Shown here: piece by piece, positions 7,504-17,200 of the stretch | Position numbering within the stretch: position 1 is the first letter of the stretch | Layout: each line of letters starts with the position of its first letter | Assembly: GCA_021163525.1 (NCBI GenBank) | Contig: JAGGTX010000242.1 | Location: forward strand, 1-22,781 | Source: Caldifarciminota bacterium | GTDB lineage: Bacteria; Hydrothermota; UBA3072; B12-G15 | Direction of reading: 5' to 3' | DNA: 22,781 nucleotides | Notes under the pieces: model-generated | Database searches by the model: none | Told to the model about the DNA's origin: nothing | Seen by the model: the letters and a program-made list of their open reading frames with translations, nothing else | Position numbers and translations under genes: made by a program

Positions 7504-8473
7504 TGTATCCCTCCCTCTTTTCATGCTCAAAGATTGCTTTCAGTTTATCCAGCAATTCCCTTACCTCTTCCCTTGCACTTTCGTCCTGTGTTCTGGAGAT
7601 GAAGCGAGAAAATTCAGTGAGCGCCTCTCCCCATTTTCCCATTCTGAGGTAAAAAAAACCAAGATTGTAATCAATAACAGGTTCATCAGGGAACCTCTCT
7701 CTCAACCTGAGCAGTAGTTCAATACCTTCACGATAGTTTGATTCCTTCCAGAGATTGTCAGTAATTTCAATTCCTCTTGTAAGGGCTTCATCTTCTACAG
7801 TGGCAGGGCTTATTTTAGCGGTTTCGGATTTTTTTATAACACCTGCCATAAAAAGCCCGTACAAAACCTTTATTGTCCTGAATTCATCACCTGTCTCCCT
7901 GCATATATCATTTATTGTCTTTTCACCATCTATCATGGATAGTATTTCCCATTCCTCTGGAGAAAGATTTATGTAATTCATCTTTTCTATCTCTTCAGAG
8001 ATTACAGGGATGGTTTTATCAGGCTCAAGCACTGAACTCATCTTTGTTATCTCATCAATCCTTCTTGCTCCCTCCATAAGTAGGTTTTCTAACCTTAAAT
8101 TGAGTTCCATACCCCAGGGAGATGAAACATCTTCCTCAGTGAATGTGAAATATCCATCCTTGAGTTTGAGAAGGGTGAAAACTGCATTTTCAGCCATTGT
8201 GGCAAAGAGTGGGTAAATCTGATTGGGCTTCAATTTGCCTGAATCTATGGCATCTTTAATGGATTCATTCTCATCCAGGAGCCCCCTCTTTTTGAGTTCC
8301 TCACCAAGTCTATCCTCAAGTTCCATGTGGATTAAGAGGCCATCCCTGAAGTAAAGGGTATGTGTATCTTCCCCTGCTCTCCTTATTGTTAATTTCCCGC
8401 TCTTTTTTGCAAAGGATATTAACTGGAATAGTTCAAAAAGCCCCAGTTCCTTGATTGGCCCTTCTATTGCCAT
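7496..8473 (-). CDS. DUF4388-domain protein with C-terminal TPR
   Basis: 325 aa. The N-terminal roughly 160 residues match the DUF4388 (PatA N-terminal-like) pattern: IKELGLFELFQLISFAKKSG, then KLTIRR, YFRDGLLIHMELEDRLGE and ENAVFTLLKLKDGYFTF. A winged-helix-like segment follows (about 167-215, LSPEEWEILSMIDGEKTIND). A short TPR block comes next (about 238-300, with EPVIDYNLGFFYLRMGKWGE). DUF4388 is found in regulators such as the cyanobacterial PatA and in many motility-linked or polarity-linked signalling proteins; its biochemical role is not well defined. The start has a clear GGAGG Shine-Dalgarno inside the end of the TPR gene (10-bp overlap). Cytoplasmic, no membrane segment. Confidence 0.8.
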   Translation of the reverse strand: MAIEGPIKELGLFELFQLISFAKKSGKLTIRRAGEDTHTLYFRDGLLIHMELEDRLGEELKKRGLLDENESIKDAIDSGKLKPNQIYPLFATMAENAVFTLLKLKDGYFTFTEEDVSSPWGMELNLRLENLLMEGARRIDEITKMSSVLEPDKTIPVISEEIEKMNYINLSPEEWEILSMIDGEKTINDICRETGDEFRTIKVLYGLFMAGVIKKSETAKISPATVEDEALTRGIEITDNLWKESNYREGIELLLRLRERFPDEPVIDYNLGFFYLRMGKWGEALTEFSRFISRTQDESAREEVRELLDKLKAIFEHEKREGYIG

Positions 8474-11103
8474 CCCAATCCTCCAGTAAGTTCAATAAGT
8501 TTCTTTGCTGCATCAATGGCTTGCTTCGCCTCCCCAGCAACAGTTGAATCAGGCCACCTTCTCTGTATTTCCTGCCACACCCTTATGGACTTTTCAAGTT
8601 CCCCGGTCTTTGTGAGGAGTGATGCCAGAAGTTTATACGCAGTGATATTGTTTTCATCAAGACTTATTGCCTTTTCAAAGGAGTTAATTGCTGCCCTGTT
8701 ATCACCAACCCTTGTATATATACTTCCCTCTATAAGATAAATTTCGCTATCTCCAGAAATCTTTTCTTTCAGATGCTCCACTGTTTTCAATGCACTTTCA
8801 AACTCCCCGAGGTTTAGCTGAACCTTTGCAAGAAGTTTATTTACATCAGGATTGTCAGGTGAAATTTTTATTGCCTCTTCAAGGTATGACTTGCTATCAA
8901 TGAAGTTTTCTTTCAGATACATGATTTTGCCCAGAAGATAATAGGTGTGGACATCCTTTCCCAGTTTCAGGGCCTCTTTCAGATAATCTGCTGCCTTATC
9001 ATATTCTTCCTTTTCAATCAACAACCTTCCAAGTTCTCTCAGTACATCTTCACTCCTTTCAACCCTGAGAAGTTTTTCAAGTGTGTAAACAGCAGAATCA
9101 TAATCCCCTTCCTTTTCAGCCAGATGTGCAAGGAGCTTGTAACACTCTACATCTCCAGGGTCTTTTTCAAGAAGGGATTCAATCTTCATCTTTGCATTGA
9201 AAAAATCCCCTGTATCAATGAAGACCCTTGCAAGCTCTTTCACTGCCTCCTTACTTTCACCCTGAATCCTCTTCAGTATATCTGAGGCCTCTCCGTAGAG
9301 TTTCTTTATCCTGTAAATTCTCCCAAGCAGTAGAGATGCTTCTGTATTCTGTGGTTCTATACGCACAATCTCCTGCAGTTTTTCTATGGCAAGGTCGTAA
9401 AGCCCCTGTGTAAACAAATTCTGTGCCTCTCTCAGGGTTGTCTTAATATCAAGTGATGGACCTTCAGGTTCTACAAATATGTCCTCAAAGATGCTTTCTT
9501 CGTCCATTTCTGGTTCGGTTGTTACAAATTCCATCTCCATTTCCTGGGTGAGTTCCCTTGATATGAGAACCTCAAGTTTTTCAGAATATACATCAATGCC
9601 AAGTTTGAATCTGTTGCTTGTATAATATGGGTTTATCTCCAGAGCCTTCCTGGTTGCCTTTAGGGCCTCATCATACTTTCCAATACGGGAAAGAACAAAT
9701 CCAAGGTTGTAGTATGCCTCTGCAAACTGTGGGTCTCTTTTTATTGCCTCCTTCAAGTTGTATATTGCCTCATCAAACATCCCATTGTTGAGATACACAA
9801 GCCCGAGATAATTATAGGCAAGGGGATAATCCTCTCTGATTTCAATAACCTTTCTAAAGAGTTCAATTGCCCTTTCAAAATCACCTTCCTGCATATATAC
9901 AAGACCAAGATTAAGGTATGCGTCATGATAATCCGGCTCTATTTCAATGGCCTTTTTGAAAAATTCAATGGATTTTTCTTTATCCCCAAGATGATAGTGA
10001 ACGATTCCAAGATTGTTGTATGAAACCACATAAGAGGGGTCAATCTCAAGTGCCTTGTTGTACCATGAGAGTGCCTCCTCAAGTTTCCCGAGCCTGTGGC
10101 ATGCTACACCAATGTCATTTGGAATCTTTGGCGATGATGTATCCTGTCTCATTGCCTCAACATACTCTGCAATGGCCTTCTCATTCTCATTTTTCAGGAG
10201 ATAGATCTCCCCAAGTTGTTTCCGCACTATTACATTTTCAGGGTCAACCTTCAGTGCCTGCTGGAACTCCTTTAATGCCTCACTGAAGAGCCCCTTATTT
10301 CTGAAGGCAATGCCCAGGGAATAGTGGGTGAGGAATGTGTTGCTCTCTGTATCCTCAACACTCACAAATCCTGAATATCCTTCCTGTGAGTAAAAATCAA
10401 GCCCAAGATTTGGCTTCGTCTTTGCAAGGGTGGGATTAAGTTTTATTGCAATCTTTGTTTCTTCCTTTGCCCTCTGGAAATCGCCCTTTTCACCATATAC
10501 AAATGCGAGAAGAAAATGTGCCTGAGCATCGTTGGGGTCTATCTTAATGGCCTCCTTGAACTCGGATATTGCTCTGTCAAGAAGACCAAGATTATAATAA
10601 ACCTCACCGAGGTGTCTCCTTATATGGCTTGAATCAGGTATCATCTTTGATAATCTTCTGAATACATCTGCTGCATCGTCATAAAAACCAATTGCCTTCA
10701 GTGAAACACCATAGTTTTCAATTGCCTCAACATCATCCGGGTTTTTATTAAGATACTGTTTGTATATTCTTATTGCCTTGAAGTAATGACCCGTGTTTTT
10801 GTATGCTTCAGCAAGTTGTTTCAATGCATCAAGGTCTTCAGGGTTTTCACTGATTTTTGCCTGAAGTTCCTGAATTGTCCTATCATAATAACCAATCTTT
10901 TTATAAATGAATTCAAGATTATTCCTGGCAAGTGTAAAGTGTGGGTCAATTTCAAGGGCCTTCTTCAACTCATTGATGGCCTCTTCATAAAGCCCCTTGT
11001 TGAAATATACAACAGCAAGGTTGTTGTGTGCCCCTGCATCATTGGGGTCAATCTTGCTTGCAAAAAGTTTTAGTATCCTTGCTTCCTGTTCACTTATACC
11101 CAT
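8464..11103 (-). CDS. Large tetratricopeptide-repeat scaffold protein
   Basis: 879 aa made almost entirely of 34-residue TPR units (about twenty by eye), with many copies of the NLGxxYxxxGxxxEAIxxxxKAxxxDP pattern. The repeats fall into three blocks, about residues 25-225, 255-500 and 555-860. They are separated by two non-TPR linkers. Both linkers contain a similar motif, LGLDFYSQ at 233-240 and LGIDVYSE at 501-508. The second linker is also very acidic (about 520-550). No signal peptide or membrane segment is visible, so it is cytoplasmic. TPR arrays are protein-binding scaffolds; here it probably links the Che proteins to the DUF4388 and roadblock proteins. The ATG overlaps the cheC stop by one base (TAATG), suggesting translational coupling; no strong Shine-Dalgarno is seen. 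Confidence 0.88.
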   Translation of the reverse strand: MGISEQEARILKLFASKIDPNDAGAHNNLAVVYFNKGLYEEAINELKKALEIDPHFTLARNNLEFIYKKIGYYDRTIQELQAKISENPEDLDALKQLAEAYKNTGHYFKAIRIYKQYLNKNPDDVEAIENYGVSLKAIGFYDDAADVFRRLSKMIPDSSHIRRHLGEVYYNLGLLDRAISEFKEAIKIDPNDAQAHFLLAFVYGEKGDFQRAKEETKIAIKLNPTLAKTKPNLGLDFYSQEGYSGFVSVEDTESNTFLTHYSLGIAFRNKGLFSEALKEFQQALKVDPENVIVRKQLGEIYLLKNENEKAIAEYVEAMRQDTSSPKIPNDIGVACHRLGKLEEALSWYNKALEIDPSYVVSYNNLGIVHYHLGDKEKSIEFFKKAIEIEPDYHDAYLNLGLVYMQEGDFERAIELFRKVIEIREDYPLAYNYLGLVYLNNGMFDEAIYNLKEAIKRDPQFAEAYYNLGFVLSRIGKYDEALKATRKALEINPYYTSNRFKLGIDVYSEKLEVLISRELTQEMEMEFVTTEPEMDEESIFEDIFVEPEGPSLDIKTTLREAQNLFTQGLYDLAIEKLQEIVRIEPQNTEASLLLGRIYRIKKLYGEASDILKRIQGESKEAVKELARVFIDTGDFFNAKMKIESLLEKDPGDVECYKLLAHLAEKEGDYDSAVYTLEKLLRVERSEDVLRELGRLLIEKEEYDKAADYLKEALKLGKDVHTYYLLGKIMYLKENFIDSKSYLEEAIKISPDNPDVNKLLAKVQLNLGEFESALKTVEHLKEKISGDSEIYLIEGSIYTRVGDNRAAINSFEKAISLDENNITAYKLLASLLTKTGELEKSIRVWQEIQRRWPDSTVAGEAKQAIDAAKKLIELTGGLGWQ

Positions 11104-11726
11104 TAAAGAAGCCCAAGGCTTTTTAACATTCTTTCAAGCCCCATTTTGTCAGGTATCATAAGAAGGTATCCTTCAAGTTTAACAGCCTCTTCAGTGAAGT
11201 AAAAACTTGTCTCAACACAGAATGCATACTCCCTATCATCCTCATCAGTAAACTGGAGATAAACGCTTGAGAGAACCGCTGAAAGGTCATCAAGGGTAAA
11301 GGATGGAACAGAAGGCAGAACCATTATTTTGAGAAATTCAGAAAGGGCACTCAGGTATGAACTTGACACTATGTTTGCTATCTCCTTGAGGGATGATATT
11401 TCCATCTCTCCAAACCCAACAGTTTCACCTGGATTCTTTGCGAGAAGGATGTCCACAAGAAGGCGTGCCTTATCCTCAGGGAAAACAAGCAGGTTTCTAC
11501 CCGTTATGTCCCCAAAAAAGTTGGTGAGGATTGCTGCAACAATAGGTGTTTTTTCACCAAATATGTAAGGAACCTCTTCCAGTTTCATAACCTTCACCTC
11601 TGGAACACTCACCATGATACTCTTCCCCATCATCTGTGAAAGGGCAGTGGCTGCATGCCCGCTCCCAATATTTGCCGCCTCCTTAATCCCATCCAGATGT
11701 AATTTGTTTAAGTCCTTTATCCTCAT
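11103..11726 (-). CDS. cheC: CheC-type CheY-P phosphatase
   Basis: 207 aa, the usual CheC length. It has the two pseudo-symmetric phosphatase signatures of the CheC/CheX/FliY family: IKEAANIGSGHAATALS with E16 and N19 and a following P42, and SLKEIANIVSSSYLSAL with E115 and N118 and a following P138. In known CheC proteins these Glu/Asn pairs position water to dephosphorylate CheY-P. CheC proteins often pair with the deamidase CheD, which is not present here. A good AGGAGG Shine-Dalgarno precedes the ATG, 11 bp after cheA. In a system without CheR/CheB it is the most likely source of signal termination or adaptation. Confidence 0.9.
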   Translation of the reverse strand: MRIKDLNKLHLDGIKEAANIGSGHAATALSQMMGKSIMVSVPEVKVMKLEEVPYIFGEKTPIVAAILTNFFGDITGRNLLVFPEDKARLLVDILLAKNPGETVGFGEMEISSLKEIANIVSSSYLSALSEFLKIMVLPSVPSFTLDDLSAVLSSVYLQFTDEDDREYAFCVETSFYFTEEAVKLEGYLLMIPDKMGLERMLKSLGLL

Positions 11727-11737
11727 ATAGGTTCCTC

Positions 11738-13489
11738 CTATTGAACAAGATTTGGCACATCAAGTATAAGGCAGGGATATCCATCGCCCATTATGGTTAC
11801 ACCCGTATATTGTCTGATATCTCTAATTATCACAGGAAGATGCTTAACCACTATGTCTCCAGATGTTATCAGTTCGTCCACCAGTAATATAAACCTTTTA
11901 CCTTCAACATTCAACACCAGTGTGGGCATGTCTGTCCCATCTCCATTCCTCTCTTTAAGAGCCAATATTTTTCTCAGATCATATAGAGGCATCACCTCGT
12001 CTCTAAGAATAACAAGGGGTTTTCCGTGTATGAATGATATTCTATTTTTATCAACAGATGTGGTTTCTATCAAAAAAGTCAAGGGTATTGCATAGAATTC
12101 ATTTTCTACCCTTATAATATAAGCCTTGATTATCGCCATGGTGAGGGGAATGTATAGATTTATTGTTGTACCCTTACCCTGAACAGAATGGAGTTCCACA
12201 TTTCCTCCAATCTTCCTCATGGCCTCCCTCACAACATCAAGCCCAACACCCCTCCCTGAGAGGTCACTCACCTCTTCCCTTGTGCTAAACCCGGGAAGAA
12301 ACAGGAAGGATATGAGTTCCCTTTCACTCAGCCGTGCTGCCTGCTCCTCCTTTATCAATCCCTTCTTTATTGCCATAATTTTTATGCTATCAGTATCTAT
12401 GCCCCTCCCATCATCAGAGATTGTAATCTTTATGAAACCCTTCTCTCTTGATGCCTTGATCTCAATTGTTCCTTCTTCGTTTTTCCCCATCCTTTTCCTC
12501 TCTTCAGGGGCTTCAATTCCATGGTCAACTGCATTTCTTACAAGGTGATGCAATGGGTCTGAAATACTTTCAATGAGTGACCTGTCAAGTTCAATATCAC
12601 TCCCAGCTATTTTCAGGTTAATTTTCTTACCAAGGTTTTTCGCCAGGTCCCTTACATACCTGGGAAATCTATCAAATATGTTTGAAAGTGGAACCATCCT
12701 TATCTTCATAACAATGTTTTGAAGGTCTGAAATTGCCCTTGAGTGGAATTCTATTGCGGAATTCAAATCAGCATCCCCTCTCTCTTTAATTAGTTCCTTC
12801 AGCCTTTCCCTTGTGATAACAAGTTCTGCAAGTATGTTCTGAAGGGCATCAAGGTCCTCAATATCAACCCTCAACTCTCTTGGTTTTTTTGCCTCATCCT
12901 TTACAACCTGTTTCTTTTCCTCCCCTATAAGAAGTTCAACCCCTTCAACCTCTGAATATTTATTGAGTTCTTCCTGCACTTTTTCAGCGTCGCCAGCTGA
13001 AATTACAAACTGGAAGATATCCTCTTCACCTGTAAGTTCCTCAATCCCTGGTTCAAGAAGTTCAACATCAGTAATTGACTTCAAGTTGTTGAGTATGGTG
13101 AAGAATCTTGCTCCAGGAAGAGGGGTGTCCTTCTTCAATGTTATTTTCAGTTTATTAAAGGCCTTCTTCTCGCCAGAGATAAAATTTTCTATAAAATCTA
13201 TACCTCTGAGGATTTCATCAATGAGATTCTGGGATACTCTTTCTTCACCGTTTCTCACAGGGAAAAGCATGTCCTCTATTCTGTGGCAGAGTTGTGACAT
13301 CTTTTCATAGCCCATTGTCCCTGCCATACTTTTTATTGTGTGGAAGATTCTGAAGATTTCGTCAATAACATCCTTTCTTTCAGGATGCCTTTCAAGTTCA
13401 ACCACAAGATTGTTAAGGTTGTTAAGGTAGGCTATAACCTCGCTTTCAAACAGTTTTTTGTACTCTTCGCCAACAGGATTGTCCTTCAT
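11738..13489 (-). CDS. cheA: Chemotaxis histidine kinase CheA
   Basis: 583 aa with the standard CheA order. P1/Hpt domain at residues 1-108, with phospho-acceptor H50 in IFRIFHTIKSMAG. A P2-like response-regulator-binding domain at about 112-195 (LKKDTPLPGARFFTILNNL). P3 dimerisation helices at about 205-280. P4 ATPase with N box DPLHHLVRNAVDHGIEAPEE, G1 ISDDGRGIDTDS and G2 LSGRGVGLDVVREAMRKIGG. P5 CheW-like domain at about 445-583. All catalytic motifs are intact, so it should autophosphorylate and pass phosphate to the neighbouring CheY. The start lies 5 bp after the cheY stop with no evident Shine-Dalgarno, suggesting coupling to cheY translation. Confidence 0.96.
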   Translation of the reverse strand: MKDNPVGEEYKKLFESEVIAYLNNLNNLVVELERHPERKDVIDEIFRIFHTIKSMAGTMGYEKMSQLCHRIEDMLFPVRNGEERVSQNLIDEILRGIDFIENFISGEKKAFNKLKITLKKDTPLPGARFFTILNNLKSITDVELLEPGIEELTGEEDIFQFVISAGDAEKVQEELNKYSEVEGVELLIGEEKKQVVKDEAKKPRELRVDIEDLDALQNILAELVITRERLKELIKERGDADLNSAIEFHSRAISDLQNIVMKIRMVPLSNIFDRFPRYVRDLAKNLGKKINLKIAGSDIELDRSLIESISDPLHHLVRNAVDHGIEAPEERKRMGKNEEGTIEIKASREKGFIKITISDDGRGIDTDSIKIMAIKKGLIKEEQAARLSERELISFLFLPGFSTREEVSDLSGRGVGLDVVREAMRKIGGNVELHSVQGKGTTINLYIPLTMAIIKAYIIRVENEFYAIPLTFLIETTSVDKNRISFIHGKPLVILRDEVMPLYDLRKILALKERNGDGTDMPTLVLNVEGKRFILLVDELITSGDIVVKHLPVIIRDIRQYTGVTIMGDGYPCLILDVPNLVQ

Positions 13490-13494
13490 TGCTT

Positions 13495-13860
13495 TTAAAG
13501 TTTCAGTACCCTTTGAACCGCTTCAAGCACCCTTGAAGGTTGAAAAGGTTTCACCACATAGTCCTTTGCACCCGCCTGTATTGCCTCAATAACAAGGGTC
13601 TGATGTCCCATTGCGCTCACCATAATTATCTTTGCATCAGGGTCTATTTTGATAATCTCCTTCACAGCATCAATCCCGCTCATGTCAGGCATGATGATGT
13701 CCATTGTCACGAGGTCGGGTTTTAACTCCCTGTACATTTCAACAGCCTCTTTACCATTCTCGGCCTCTGCAACAATTTCGTATCCCTCTTTTCTGAGTAT
13801 GTCTCCAAGCATCTTTCTCATAAAAATAGCATCATCAACGATTAAAACCCTTACACCCAT
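13495..13860 (-). CDS. cheY: Single-domain response regulator CheY
   Basis: 121 aa, one receiver domain only. The acidic pocket is D9/D10 (VLIVDDAIFMRKML), the phospho-acceptor D54 (LVTMDIIMPDMSG), the switch Ser82 (IIMVSAMG) and the conserved K104 (DYVVKPFQP). These are all the residues needed for phosphorylation by CheA. With no output domain, it acts by protein binding. No flagellar genes are in view, so the target is unknown; TPR or roadblock partners are possible. Strong Shine-Dalgarno (GGAGG) before the ATG, directly after cheW. Confidence 0.95.
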   Translation of the reverse strand: MGVRVLIVDDAIFMRKMLGDILRKEGYEIVAEAENGKEAVEMYRELKPDLVTMDIIMPDMSGIDAVKEIIKIDPDAKIIMVSAMGHQTLVIEAIQAGAKDYVVKPFQPSRVLEAVQRVLKL

Positions 13861-14280
13861 TTATCCTCCTTTTTCTTCTAATATTTTATCAATGTCGAGC
13901 AAGAGATACCTGGTCTTACCAATTGAAAAGACACCTGTAAGGAATTCAGGGGGGATGAGTTTTTTCAATCGTCTGGTTGGCTTCTTCAGTTCTGTTTCCT
14001 GAACATTCTGTATCCCTGAAATCCTGTCAATCATTATTCCGAGCTTCTCACCTTTATGGAGTATTATAACCACTATGGATTGTCCTCCTGATTTTTTTGC
14101 CCCGAACCTTTTTTTGAGATTCACAATGGGCACGATCTCTCCCCTCAAGTTTGCTATACCTTCAACATAGGGTGGGGATAGGGGAACCCTCACGGGCTCA
14201 AGTTGTTCCACAATCTCAACAATATTTCTTACATCAATTCCATAGGGCTCTTCTTCCAGATAAAATGTTAATACCTCCAT
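13861..14280 (-). CDS. cheW: CheW coupling protein
   Basis: 139 aa, a complete single CheW domain. It starts VLTFYLEEEPYGIDVRNIVE, then has the RVPLSPPYVEGIANLRGEIV core (the NLRG turn binds receptor tip and kinase). It continues with IVNLKKRFG, VIILHKGEKLGIMIDRISG and a last YLLLDIDKIL. It couples receptor to CheA. An AAGGAG Shine-Dalgarno lies in the end of the receptor gene, and the receptor stop codon abuts this ATG, so the two are tightly co-translated. Confidence 0.93.
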   Translation of the reverse strand: MEVLTFYLEEEPYGIDVRNIVEIVEQLEPVRVPLSPPYVEGIANLRGEIVPIVNLKKRFGAKKSGGQSIVVIILHKGEKLGIMIDRISGIQNVQETELKKPTRRLKKLIPPEFLTGVFSIGKTRYLLLDIDKILEEKGG

Positions 14281-17200
14281 TTATAACTCCTTGTAGACAT
14301 GTTCGTAGTGCGTTCCATGGGATATTGGATTTGGCTTAAAACCCATTATATCATCCTGAACAAGATAGATGTCATACTTATGGCTCAGAAAAATCATTGG
14401 TGCATCTTCAAGGATTTTTCTCTCTGCTTCCCTGTATATCTCAATCCTTCTCTGGGGATTTAATTCCTGCATCCCAAGTTCAATGAGCCTGTCAATTTCA
14501 GGATTGGAATAATAGGTAGAATTTCCACCCTCACCGATACTTTTTGAGTGGAAAAGTGGAAAGAGGAAATTGTCTGGGTCACCATTATCAGTATTCCATC
14601 CAAGAAGGAACATGATTGCTTCTCCTCTGTGGACAAAGTCAAGAAATTCACCCCATGGTCTTGTTCTTATTTCAAGTTTTATACCGAATTGTTTGAACTG
14701 GTCAATAAGAACCTGTGCCCTTCTTACATTCTCCTTAGAATCACTTATATCCAGATAGTACTTATCAGGCAGGCCATCTGGATACCCTGCCTCCCTTAAA
14801 AGCTCCCTTGCCCTTTCAGGATTATACTCGTATCCCCTGAGTGATGGATTATAGGTATCAAGCCCGGGTGGGAAAACCCCTCTGGCAGGGATGCCATGGC
14901 CCATGTAAAGTGTTTCAAGGTATTTTTCCCTATCAACCATGTGGGACATTGCCCTTCTAACCCTGACATCTTTAAATGGGGTTTCATCTATTTTGTTAAA
15001 GCAGAATGCAAAATATTGGATGTCAAGGCAGTTAACCTTTATCATATGCCTTTTTAACTCGGGGTCTTTTTCAAGTTTTGGGATGGAAGAAAGTCCAAGG
15101 GAGACAATGTCAAGTTCCCCTGCCTTAAATCGTTCAATAGCTTCATCACTATCAGGTATAATCTTCATCACTATTTCATCAGCATATCCGGAGCCACCTA
15201 TATGTTCAGAAAACCTTTCCAGTCTGAATTCCCTTCCCTTTTGCCATTCAACAAATTTATAAGGGCCAATTCCAACCGGATGAATCTCAAGGTTCCCTGC
15301 ATCCTGTGGTAGAATAGCACCGGCAATCGTTGCAAGGTTTGAGAACAGTGGAATATACGGATATTTCATTGCAATTTCAAAAGTAAAGTTATCAATAACT
15401 TTAATATCTTCCACGGCCTCAAAGAAGATTGAATTTGGTGAGTTCATCACCCTCTTATAACTGAATACAACATCCTCTGCAGTTATTTCAGAACCATTGT
15501 GTGCCTTTATCCCCTTCTTTAATCTTATGCTGATTCTCCTTCCATTTTCGGATATCTTTACAAATTCTGGAATGGTAGCATAAACCCGTGCAGAGAAACC
15601 AAATTCAAATAAGCCCCTGTAAAGTTGATTCACAAAAAAGTTGGAGGTTGCATCCCCTATATATGCAGGGTCAAGATTAACGGGGTCCCCATCTGCATTC
15701 AGGTAGAGTGAGAATGTTTTTTCAGGGATGTAAAATTCCCTGGAAGGTATAAGGGTGGTCAGTGCCTCAACATCTTCCTTTTCCTCTCTGAGCCCGGATT
15801 GAAGTTCTGAATATATCCTTATGTTGCTCTCCATTTCAGATGAAACTTCTGTTATTTTTTCAAGGAATAAATTGCTTATATCCTTTTGCTGTTTTATTGT
15901 GTCAAGCAGTTCATTTGATATACTTGTTATGTATGATATACCTTCTTCAGCCTCTGAGAGCAGATTCTCTGATTGAAGCAGGTTTTTCCCAGTCTTCCCA
16001 ACATAAGCACCCATTTCAGATATGCCCTCGCTGGTGGAGAATATGCTCTCCCTGATACCTTTAACAAACTCTTCTATTTCCATTGAAGCAGATTTAAATT
16101 GGGATGAGAGCTCAGCCATCTGTTCAACAATCACCAGAAGGTTTTCATCCTCTGCCCTGACTGCCTCAAGCTTTGCATAGAGGGAGAGGATTCTGAGATT
16201 CTCTGTAGCAGAAACTGTATCCCTTCCCTGTTTCTTGAGTTTGTTAAAGCCTTCTATTACCCTCTGGAGGCTCTTATCAATCTCCTCAATTTTTTCCAAT
16301 AGGGATTTATTCATTTCCCCCATCTTTTCAAGGGTCTCACCCAGTTGCCTTGTAGCACCAATGGCCTCATCTGCGTATGATGCAATCTCCTTTGCAAGCT
16401 CCTCCTGCCTGACTATGATATCCTTCAATCCGTCAATGTCCTTCATCTTCAGGTTTTGCCTCATTTTATTCACATCAATTGAACTCAATTCAGCATTTAT
16501 AATCTCAATTAGAGAAGAAAGTATGCTCAAATATGAAACAAATTTCTTCCTGGCTATTCCCCCATATTTTTCATTGTCATAGATGTTTCTTAACTGGTCA
16601 AACAGGAAGGAGAGAATCTCACCCATTGTAATCTTCTGTCCTGTTATAAAATTTGCCCTGCTACTGTTGAGAAGGAGGTTTTTGGAAAGGGCGGACAATT
16701 CACCTGTGAATCTCTGAAGTTCTGTCCTCATTCTATCCTGTTTTTCGCCCTCATCACCAAGGAACTTTGAATACTCTTCAATCTTTTTGAAACTTTCTTT
16801 AATGTATTCAATACCTTCGTTTAGAGCAGCCACATCATCTTCAAGTTTCTGAATGGGTTCTTCAAACTTCTTGAAGTGTTCCCTTACCTGTATTGATTCT
16901 TCTTTAAAGGTTTTGATTGTTTCCATAATATCTTCAACAAGGACGATTGATCTCTTTGTGAAATCCCCCAGTTCCCTTGCAACGACTTCAAAACCTTTCC
17001 CTCCTTCACCTGCATGATATGCCTTTATCTCCGCATTTCTTGCTGTAGAAAGGCTCGTTTTATTGATTGACTCAAGCCTCTCAAGCAATTCAAGAATCTT
17101 TGTTCCCATTCTCTCAAGTTCTTCAAATCCCCTCAGTGCCTTTTCGGATGAAGAGAGCAGGGATCTATAATGGGAGACTATTTTCCCAAGGGTGGTGGTT

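Noticed and set aside
7504..7530. ATG start for the TPR-roadblock gene
   Set aside because: It would overlap the upstream gene by 35 bp; the TTG at 7503 has a good Shine-Dalgarno at the right distance. The ATG remains possible but less likely.
8464..11103. Tandem DNA repeat in the large TPR gene
   Set aside because: The periodicity is at protein level (34 residues); nucleotide copies are diverged and do not form a DNA repeat array.
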